Shown: positions 15,559-21,856 of the stretch, in pieces
Numbering within the stretch: position 1 is the stretch's first letter
Layout: the number at the start of each line of letters is the position of its first letter
Source of the DNA: a virus
Length of the DNA: 26,915 nt
Virus record (IMG/VR): IMGVR_UViG_3300029787_000268
Coordinates: 1 to 26,915 of that record
Direction: 5' to 3' (one strand)
Program-made: the position numbers and the translations under genes
The notes under the pieces: generated by a model
Database searches by the model: none
What the model was told of the DNA's origin: nothing
What the model saw: the letters and a program-made list of their open reading frames with translations, nothing else

Positions 15559-17641
15559 TACATGGATGCCAAAATACAACGAATGTCGTGTATTGTATTT
15601 AACTGCTAAAGAAGACCCAAAAACATACGGTGGGGAATGGGCAAATTTAATATCAGAAATGCAAGACCTAATGAACGAAGATGCTAACTTTAAATCATAT
15701 GTCGAACTGAGAATACCGAGTACTAGATTACAACAAGCAAAAAATGTTACTACATCTCATGCTAAATTAGTATTAGATGTATTGCAAGAGATAGCAAACA
15801 CTAAAACAATAATTAAAGAAGATGAAACAAAACTAAATACCTTTGTTGTACCAAATAAACCAATGTATAGAATATTCGATATTGATGACCTAAAAGAACT
15901 AAAAGGGTTTACCGGTGAATGGATTGTTCAAGAAAAGTTTGATGGGCTACGTATACAAATTCATAAACTAAAATCTGTTAAGATTTATTCATTTAATGGT
16001 AAAGACATTACTCATAAGTTTCCAAAACAAGTTAAAAGATTAGAGCAGGATGCATTTCCTAAATGTATTTTAGATGCAGAAGCAGTATTATACAAAGATG
16101 ATGAACCTTTACATAGAGCAGAAACACTCGCCTATATTAATAGAAAAGAAGGTGAGGCAGACATTAAAGTTCATGTATTCGATATACTTCGTCATCAAGG
16201 TGAAGATATTTACTTTAAAAAATTAGAAGAAAGAATTATGAAGTTATTCACAGAATACTCTTCTCTTAGTGACGATAAAATACAGTTTCCCTCCAAAAGA
16301 GATACACGTTCAGCAGATTCATATGAGGATATTGAAGATTATGCAAAAGAAATAATGGACAATCCTACCGCAGAAGGAGTTGTTATTAAAGATGCAAAGT
16401 CGTCATATACCATTGGTAAGAAAAAGAATCCTAAATGGGTTAAGTGGAAAAAGTTTATTGATTTAGATTTAATAGTTTTAGATACGAAAGAAAATAAGAA
16501 CGGGACCTTTAGTTATACTTTGGGTGCTGGTCCTGTTGATGACTCAGATGAATATAAACCAATAGTAGAATATGATAGTAAACAATATCTAAATGTTGGA
16601 AAGGCACTAAATACTAAAGAAGAAGTTAAAGTTGGAGATATTATACGTGTTAAGGTCGATGAAGTTCAAGCAACTTCAAAAGGTTTTTCCTTATATTCTG
16701 CTAAATTTGTAGAGATACCTGAAGTTAATGAAGCAGAAAGAATTATTACACTTAGGTTTTTATCTGAGGGGAATAAGAAAATGTTATCAGAATACACAGT
16801 AGAAGCACTTAAAAAATCATATGTTATTACTGATAGCATACACGGTGAAGCGATAATTAAGGGTGAAACATCAATGGACGGATTTATATTTTATGGGTTT
16901 GAACAGAATAATCTAATGGCTAAAAACGCAACAGTTGATTTAGAAGTATGGAAAGAAGAACTAGGTAATGCTTACCATAAAGATACTGCTATGTTAATGA
17001 CCTTAGTAAGTAATATGACTCAAGAAGAATCATCTATATCTGTAAAAGATATTATTAATAGAGCAGAAAATATGAGAAATGTATTAGTTAGATTATTTAA
17101 AAGTAAAGGTGAAGAATTAGAAAAAGACGTCACTAACTTTTTGCGAGAAAGAGGTAATGCTTATGGTATTCTTTATGATAAATCAGCCAGAAAATTTTAT
17201 AATGACGACAAGATAGAACTCAAACAAGAACCTACGACATTTGAATTGTGGCGAAGAGAGGACAAAGACCTTAATCTTGTTATTAAACATAAGGGTAAAG
17301 AATTAATATGGAGAATACAACAACAGGAAGACATGGACTTGTATAATTTGTTTGGTAAAGCAGATAAATTTTTATCACAAATAGATGATTCAGCAGATAA
17401 AGTTAAAATTATTACTAAGGGTGGTGTAGTAATTGGTAGTCAAAGGGACGGGTATCACGAATACATACTGGATTCTAATATGTACGATGGTAAAATACAC
17501 TTTAGGGTAGTGCCTATTGATGATAATAATACGTGGGTTGCTTGGACTGGTTACAAGACAAAACCAACAAGTAAAACTAGCGATGAAGGTCTGATTAATA
17601 TCTATGACGATAAGTATAAAAAACTTAAGTTTTCGAATTAA
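15542..17641 (+). CDS. ATP-dependent DNA ligase with long C-terminal extension
   Basis: The enzyme seals nicks in DNA using ATP through a lysine-AMP intermediate. The motifs run in the expected order: EKFDGLRIQ (about 131-139, K132 the adenylated lysine), SFNGKDIT (about 150-157), LDAEAVLY (177-184), HVFDIL (211-216), EGVVIKD (278-284) and KWVKWKK (298-304), then an OB-fold with GTFSYTLGAG and GDIIRVK. After about residue 395 come some 300 residues with no familiar ligase domain. The start is uncertain: ATG 15542 has its GGAG directly adjoining, and TTG 15551 is a rival with better spacing. Its place among head genes is unusual; it may repair nicks in packaged or replicating viral DNA. Confidence 0.92.
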   Translation: MLHLGNTWMPKYNECRVLYLTAKEDPKTYGGEWANLISEMQDLMNEDANFKSYVELRIPSTRLQQAKNVTTSHAKLVLDVLQEIANTKTIIKEDETKLNTFVVPNKPMYRIFDIDDLKELKGFTGEWIVQEKFDGLRIQIHKLKSVKIYSFNGKDITHKFPKQVKRLEQDAFPKCILDAEAVLYKDDEPLHRAETLAYINRKEGEADIKVHVFDILRHQGEDIYFKKLEERIMKLFTEYSSLSDDKIQFPSKRDTRSADSYEDIEDYAKEIMDNPTAEGVVIKDAKSSYTIGKKKNPKWVKWKKFIDLDLIVLDTKENKNGTFSYTLGAGPVDDSDEYKPIVEYDSKQYLNVGKALNTKEEVKVGDIIRVKVDEVQATSKGFSLYSAKFVEIPEVNEAERIITLRFLSEGNKKMLSEYTVEALKKSYVITDSIHGEAIIKGETSMDGFIFYGFEQNNLMAKNATVDLEVWKEELGNAYHKDTAMLMTLVSNMTQEESSISVKDIINRAENMRNVLVRLFKSKGEELEKDVTNFLRERGNAYGILYDKSARKFYNDDKIELKQEPTTFELWRREDKDLNLVIKHKGKELIWRIQQQEDMDLYNLFGKADKFLSQIDDSADKVKIITKGGVVIGSQRDGYHEYILDSNMYDGKIHFRVVPIDDNNTWVAWTGYKTKPTSKTSDEGLINIYDDKYKKLKFSN

Positions 17642-17642
17642 C

Positions 17643-17650
17643 TTTATATA
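17643..17650 (+). promoter_or_regulatory. TATA box of the protease-capsid operon
   Basis: TTTATATA matches the archaeal TTTAWATA box at all eight positions. Its first base is 31 bases before ATG 17674, and there is no GGTGAT-like site before that ATG, so transcription probably begins at or next to the ATG and the message is leaderless. The 32-base gap holds little else. This looks like the strongest promoter in the window, as expected for capsid protein production. Confidence 0.7.
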
Positions 17651-17675
17651 GTATAGAACGTGTTTTGTATACTAT
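17648..17675. promoter_or_regulatory. Inverted repeat over the protease-capsid promoter; possible operator
   Basis: ATAGTATA at 17648-17655 and TATACTAT at 17668-17675 are perfect reverse complements separated by 12 bases. Half-site centres are 20 bases apart, about two helical turns. The left half overlaps the TATA box and the right half reaches the start codon, so a dimeric regulator bound here would block transcription. In AT-rich DNA an 8-bp dyad can arise by chance, so it is a candidate only. Confidence 0.4.
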
Positions 17676-18921
17676 GGCCTTAAGCACACATATGCTTGGT
17701 AGTCATTTTGGAGCCGGTAGTGAACTGGTAATTTTAAAGGGTAGAAATAACGAACCTTTAGTTATTGCTGGCTACGCATCAGTAGATGTTGTAGATAAGC
17801 AAAACGATTTAATTACCTTGGATGCATTAAAAGATGCATCTAATAAGTTTATGAAAGGTGATTATAAAAATGTTATGATAACGCATTCCAATGTGCAAGT
17901 GGGAGAAGTGATAGATAATTGGACGGACTCAAAGGGTAATGTATTAAAAACACAAGTTGATGATACAGGACTTTTTGTAGTTATTAAACTTCGTGATGAT
18001 ATTGAAAAAGCGAGAGAAGTAGGACGTGAAATTCGTAGGGGGAATTTACGTTCTTTTAGTATCGGAGGTCAAGCCCTTCACAAGTCGAATAGATACGACC
18101 CCGATGTTGGAACATATAAGGAGATTGATAAGTTGGAGTTACACGAAGTAACGATTTGTGAAGAAGGTATAAACCCCGAAGCGAAATTTGATATTGTTAA
18201 AGAAAACAAAAGAGATGATAAAATGTCGGAAGAAATTGCAAAAGCATTAGAAGAATTCAATGACGTCGTAGCAGCATTGCGCGACCAAGTTGAAATTAAG
18301 AAAGATGATTCTACGGAAGAAGATAAAATGATGGAAAACATGGAAGTCGAATCTATGGATGAAGATGAAGAAAACCTTATGATGGATAAAGCGGAAGATG
18401 AAGAACTAGAGATGTTAGATGATGAAGAAGAAAAGGCAGAGTCCTTGACTTATGGCCATAATGAAACTGGTCAGTCACGCATTGATGGTGCTTTAACTGG
18501 ACGCTATAGTGGCGAATTTAAAAACTTCGTTACTCGAAAGTCGGACTCAATTTCGAGTTTGGACTTAAGCGAGGAAACCCTCGCAAAGGCTTATGAACAA
18601 TTTAAGTTAGAAAAAGAAGAAGCCCGCGCTTATGATGTGGTTAAAGAGCAATTTGAGGCTCTTTATGAAGCAGAATTAAAGACGGAAGCAGCAGATATTG
18701 CTAAGGCTAATTACGATGCCGCAGCAGAAGTTGCTGCACTTAAGAACGAATTTGCAGAATTACGCAAGTCGCTAGAAAGTAATAATGAAGTTATTACAAA
18801 GCAAGTAGAATCAGTTGCGGCTGGTCCTCAGTTAAGCGAAGAAATGTTGTTAAAGATGCAGAATGTCGGAGAATTATCGTGGGAAGAAGTTAACGCTTTA
18901 GTCCGCGATTTACAGGAGTGA
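17674..18921 (+). CDS. Prohead maturation protease fused to a scaffold-like acidic domain
   Basis: This is a 415-residue protein from ATG 17674. Residues about 28-175 match the HK97-type/XkdF-like prohead serine protease: GYASVDVVDKQNDLITLDAL (33-52), ITHSNVQVGE with the likely catalytic H71, RSFSIGG with the likely catalytic S129, and LHEVTICEEG (156-165). Residues 180-415 are very acidic and helical (runs of MDEDEENLMM, then AYEQFKLEKEEARAYD) and look like a scaffold. The protease would cleave scaffold and capsid during head maturation. A TTG at 17665 is an alternative start but fits the promoter less well. It is followed five bases later by the capsid gene. Confidence 0.88.
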   Translation: MALSTHMLGSHFGAGSELVILKGRNNEPLVIAGYASVDVVDKQNDLITLDALKDASNKFMKGDYKNVMITHSNVQVGEVIDNWTDSKGNVLKTQVDDTGLFVVIKLRDDIEKAREVGREIRRGNLRSFSIGGQALHKSNRYDPDVGTYKEIDKLELHEVTICEEGINPEAKFDIVKENKRDDKMSEEIAKALEEFNDVVAALRDQVEIKKDDSTEEDKMMENMEVESMDEDEENLMMDKAEDEELEMLDDEEEKAESLTYGHNETGQSRIDGALTGRYSGEFKNFVTRKSDSISSLDLSEETLAKAYEQFKLEKEEARAYDVVKEQFEALYEAELKTEAADIAKANYDAAAEVAALKNEFAELRKSLESNNEVITKQVESVAAGPQLSEEMLLKMQNVGELSWEEVNALVRDLQE

Positions 18922-18926
18922 TATAA

Positions 18927-20225
18927 ATGAGTGTAAACACAATAAGAACAATTCAAGATTTAGAACGAGCAACCTACGGTAGTGTTGGTGGAATGCAGTT
19001 ATTAAAGGGAGCAGGTATTGAAACAGGTATTCATTCTGCTCACGATGTAACTCTTCAATCTGCTTTTAACGGTAGTGGGCTTTACAACCATATTTACGGA
19101 CAGAAAGTTTGGTCAATGCTTAACCGCGAAATTAACGCATTAAGTATTTTACCTAAGAAACCTTGGTCTTCCTCTGGTTGGCGCATCTTAAAAGAGCGAG
19201 CAATTGGTGGCGGAGCAGATGTTTGGGCTACGACTGGTGGAACTGGTCACGGTTCTCTAACAGAAGGAGCAATTGGTGGTGTTGCAGAAAATGCAGCATT
19301 TACCACAAGTGCAACAGATGGATTAAGTCCACTAAAGCCAGTATATGATGTATTGTATGCTAGCCCAAAAACCGTTGCACATCAGTTCGAAATTTCAGAA
19401 CTTGCTGCTGCTATGGCAAAGATTGACGATGGAATTGGTGATATCATGGGTGCTTACCGTGAAGAAATTGGTGTTTCTCACGCAGAAGTAATGAACCATA
19501 TGGCTTTAATGCCACTTGAATCCCAATTTAGCAGTTCTACACCAATTACCGGAATTGCTAACAACCTAACTTCTTTGTATAAGATTGTTTCTTCATATGA
19601 TGAAGTTAACGCTATGGACGGTGGAGTAATTATCACTGGAACACAAACTGCTGCTGAAGAATTAATACGTCTTTACGGTCATGACCGAGCATCTTCTGGT
19701 GCTGATTGGCTAAACGCATATGTTGACTATGGTTCTTCATATGCTGCACGTCGCCCATTAACTCTTAACCTGCTAAATACTGCATTACGCGAGTTACAGA
19801 TTCGTGGCGGTTCACCAAAAGTTATCCTAACTGGTTACGATACCATTCAGGCTCTAGGTGAATTACTACAATCTCAGGAAAGATTTATGGGACGAACAGA
19901 AATTGTACCTACACATAACGGTGTTCGTGGTGTAAAGGGTAGGGAACTTGGTTTCAAGGTTGCAACATACCATGATATCCCAATTATCCCAACAAAGGAA
20001 ATGGGAAGTACAGGTTCAGGAGCCGGATTATCGGATATCATGATTCTTGATACTGACCACATTTTCCTATGTACTCTAAAACCAACTGAATACTTTGAAG
20101 GTGGAATTGATGCTGGAGACCCATTCGGTGTTGGTAAACTCGGAAACCGAGGTATGTACCGAACTATTGGTGAAATTGTCTGTACTTTCTTTAAAGGTCA
20201 AGGTAAGATTACAAACCTTTCGTGA
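18927..20225 (+). CDS. Major capsid protein, HK97-type fold
   Basis: This 432-residue protein directly follows the protease/scaffold, with AGGAGTGAT before the ATG. The position, length, lack of enzyme motifs, and the downstream decoration-like and adaptor genes identify it as the shell protein that forms hexamers and pentamers of the head. Features include a glycine/serine-rich segment (AIGGGADVWATTGGTG, about 91-106), a beta/alpha core with VILTGYDTIQALGEL (about 293-307), and a glycine-rich end (GVGKLGNRGMY) typical of extended capsid arms. Assignment to a named family by eye is not possible. Confidence 0.85.
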   Translation: MSVNTIRTIQDLERATYGSVGGMQLLKGAGIETGIHSAHDVTLQSAFNGSGLYNHIYGQKVWSMLNREINALSILPKKPWSSSGWRILKERAIGGGADVWATTGGTGHGSLTEGAIGGVAENAAFTTSATDGLSPLKPVYDVLYASPKTVAHQFEISELAAAMAKIDDGIGDIMGAYREEIGVSHAEVMNHMALMPLESQFSSSTPITGIANNLTSLYKIVSSYDEVNAMDGGVIITGTQTAAEELIRLYGHDRASSGADWLNAYVDYGSSYAARRPLTLNLLNTALRELQIRGGSPKVILTGYDTIQALGELLQSQERFMGRTEIVPTHNGVRGVKGRELGFKVATYHDIPIIPTKEMGSTGSGAGLSDIMILDTDHIFLCTLKPTEYFEGGIDAGDPFGVGKLGNRGMYRTIGEIVCTFFKGQGKITNLS

Positions 20226-20237
20226 GTGTGATATAAG

Positions 20238-20798
20238 ATGACTAACACAGTAACACTAATTAGTGACCATTTAGGTTCTGATAAACCATTTGTTATGGGT
20301 AATCAATACGTTATCGACGCTGTTATTAACGTAACAGATTTTGATGATGCAACAACTACTACGGGTACTTTTGTCGCTTCGGCAAATACTTTTACCCGAA
20401 CTAGTGGAACAGCATTACCAACAAATCTTATCGCGGGACAAAATGTAATTATTACAAATGCGGCAGATAGTGGAAATAACGCTACTGTAACATTTACGTC
20501 CCTAGCGGGTGAAGTGTTAACTCTAAGTGCAGTAGATGCCGATGAAACTGGTGACGAGATTACTCTCACTATGGACCAAGAAGTTATTGCTTATGCTGAC
20601 TTCGGGTTATCAACAGTTTCTCAGGTTGAAATACTAGGACAAGAAAACCAATTATTAAATTGGTCAGTACAACTAGGAACGGACGGTAATACTCATATTG
20701 CCAACCATTTAGTTCTAAGATGTATTACTTCTTCTAGTGGCGCACAAGCAACAGGTGATTGCGGAACTATTAGAGTTAGATTACATGGGCAGGTCTGA
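20238..20798 (+). CDS. Putative capsid decoration protein with beta-sandwich module
   Basis: This 186-residue protein has GTGTGAT before the ATG. It is rich in threonine, valine, asparagine and glycine and is almost all beta strand. Residues about 44-105 form a module with ASANTFTRTSG, LIAGQNVIITNA and LTLSAVDADETGD. A similar module occurs in the protein at 21250 (ATANTITLSSG, FIGQKIATSGA, ITVDEDL), implying a shared Ig-like or related beta domain. The location just after the capsid gene suggests a head decoration or cementing protein; a tail role is less likely. The C-terminal part (about 125-186) differs and ends in a basic strand. Confidence 0.8.
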   Translation: MTNTVTLISDHLGSDKPFVMGNQYVIDAVINVTDFDDATTTTGTFVASANTFTRTSGTALPTNLIAGQNVIITNAADSGNNATVTFTSLAGEVLTLSAVDADETGDEITLTMDQEVIAYADFGLSTVSQVEILGQENQLLNWSVQLGTDGNTHIANHLVLRCITSSSGAQATGDCGTIRVRLHGQV

Positions 20799-20808
20799 GG
20801 TGAATAAG

Positions 20809-21171
20809 ATGGTACGAGTAAGATACTTAAAGGGATTTTGTCGTGTTTATGGCAAGGCATTTTATCCTAATATGTGGACAGAAGTACCGGACGATTGGCT
20901 ACCTCGGCTAAGTAATGATAAAGATTGGGAAATTGAAACAGAAGAAACTGTAGAAGAAACTACTGAATTAGTAGAAGAAACTGTAGAAGAAACTGTAGAA
21001 GAAACTCTTGTGGTGGAGGAAGAAGAATCTTCCGATGAAGCCCCAGAGGAACCTTCACTTTCAATGACTAAAAAAGAATTACAAGCCTTGTGTGATGAAA
21101 AAGGACTTGAGTATTCTAAGTTAGATACTAAGTCCACACTTCTAGGTTTATTATCTGGTGAAGAAGAATAA
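20809..21171 (+). CDS. Small protein with acidic repeat and HeH/SAP-like C-terminus
   Basis: GAGGTGAAT at 20797-20805 selects ATG 20809. This 120-residue protein has three parts: a basic beta-rich N-terminus (1-42, VRVRYLKGFCRVYGKAF), an extreme acidic stretch (43-82) of repeated V-E-E-T units, and a C-terminal helix-extended-loop-helix-like segment (86-115, MTKKELQALCDEKGLEYS) of the kind seen in HeH/SAP domains. HeH segments bind DNA or proteins in many phage structural proteins. Its place after the decoration gene suggests a head accessory role, possibly linking capsid and DNA. Function is not established. Confidence 0.82.
   Translation: MVRVRYLKGFCRVYGKAFYPNMWTEVPDDWLPRLSNDKDWEIETEETVEETTELVEETVEETVEETLVVEEEESSDEAPEEPSLSMTKKELQALCDEKGLEYSKLDTKSTLLGLLSGEEE
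20941..21006 (+). repeat. Five copies of GAAGAAACT in the acidic protein gene
   Basis: The 9-base unit GAAGAAACT (Glu-Glu-Thr) occurs at 20941, 20953, 20974, 20986 and 20998, mostly spaced by GTA, giving a 12-base period with one 21-base step. The array encodes a V-E-E-T repeat. Slippage during copying probably changes its length between relatives. Confidence 0.9.
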
Positions 21172-21180
21172 ATATTATGT

Positions 21181-21231
21181 CCGCTATCCGCAAATCTACA
21201 CTAAGTTTATAAGTAGGTTTGCGGGTAGTGG
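21181..21231 (+). promoter_or_regulatory. Intergenic 19-bp hairpin with a TATA-like box in the loop
   Basis: Arms 21181-21199 (CCGCTATCCGCAAATCTAC) and 21213-21231 pair along all 19 positions as RNA: 16 Watson-Crick pairs and three G-U wobbles, with a 13-base loop at 21200-21212. The three non-Watson-Crick positions are wobbles only on + strand RNA; on the other strand they would be mismatches. TTTATAA at 21206-21212 in the loop and GGTGAT at 21241-21246 precede ATG 21250. It could be a terminator or processing site for the capsid transcript, an mRNA-protecting element, or a promoter region. No T-tract follows. Confidence 0.75.
21206..21213 (+). promoter_or_regulatory. Candidate TATA box within the hairpin loop
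   Basis: TTTATAAG matches 6 of 8 positions of the archaeal TTTAWATA box. Its first base is 44 bases before ATG 21250, giving a predicted start near 21234 and a leader of about 15 bases that would still hold the GGTGAT at 21241. Weaker than the box at 17643 and entangled with the hairpin, so uncertain. Confidence 0.3.
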
Positions 21232-21249
21232 TATTAAGTCGGTGATAAT

Positions 21250-21849
21250 ATGTCTAGGACAAGAAGTATTAGGTGTACAGGGAACACCAATGTAATTAAG
21301 ATTTTAAATAAATTTGACGATGCAAATAGGGGAGCACATAATAACCCTTGCACTTTTAAGGGAGTTATAATTAACACACTAAATCCGGGGTCCAATGGAC
21401 AAGGCGGATTTAGTATATATGATAATAATATAGGTTCAGGTTTTACTGTTCCTGCTGCTGTTGCTTTAGCGGCAACTGCTAATACAATAACACTAAGTAG
21501 TGGAACTTGGTCTGATAAAGGATTATTTATCGGTCAAAAAATTGCTACTTCTGGTGCTGATGAATCAGCCAATGATATAGCATCTATGACTATTACTAAT
21601 TTAACTTCTACAGTAATTACAGTCGATGAAGATTTAACAACTGATTCTTCTGATGCTGGGTTAGTTATTGATAGTGCTGGTGGAGACACAGATGATTTAA
21701 TTGCTAAAATTACAATGAATTTTGCTGCCGATGGTTCTGGTAATAGTGCTTGTGTAGTTCATGAACTTGATGGCATTATGTGTCGTAATGGAATAAGAAT
21801 CGAATCATCATCATGGACTAATTTAGAGGTTTTCGTCCTAGTGGGGTGA
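21250..21849 (+). CDS. Second putative head/virion decoration protein, beta-rich
   Basis: This 199-residue protein has GGTGAT at 21241-21246. It opens with a basic N-terminus (SRTRSIRCTGNTNV), then a beta-rich, Gly/Thr/Ala-rich body. Residues about 75-140 contain the module shared with the protein at 20238 (ATANTITLSSG, FIGQKIATSGA, TVITVDEDLTTDSSDAG). The C-terminus ends in hydrophobic strands (NLEVFVLVG). The shared module and placement near the capsid gene suggest a second decoration or head-fiber component; which part of the virion it occupies is unknown. Confidence 0.78.
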   Translation: MSRTRSIRCTGNTNVIKILNKFDDANRGAHNNPCTFKGVIINTLNPGSNGQGGFSIYDNNIGSGFTVPAAVALAATANTITLSSGTWSDKGLFIGQKIATSGADESANDIASMTITNLTSTVITVDEDLTTDSSDAGLVIDSAGGDTDDLIAKITMNFAADGSGNSACVVHELDGIMCRNGIRIESSSWTNLEVFVLVG

Positions 21850-21856
21850 TTCTCTT

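Noticed and set aside
17000-17641. LigD-type phosphoesterase domain at the ligase C-terminus
   Set aside because: Only a short hydrophobic/charged pattern matches; the catalytic histidines are absent, so it is not annotated as that domain.
19163-19348. A short + strand frame inside the capsid gene
   Set aside because: Alternative frame of the capsid coding sequence with an odd Trp/Arg/Ser composition; the capsid frame is continuous.
20862-21137. Serine/threonine-rich reverse-strand frame
   Set aside because: Antisense of the GAAGAAACT repeat region, which necessarily reads as Ser/Thr/Val repeats.
21181-21231. CRISPR repeat or tRNA
   Set aside because: A single hairpin with no array and no tRNA loops; no CRISPR array or tRNA-like cloverleaf was found anywhere in the window.
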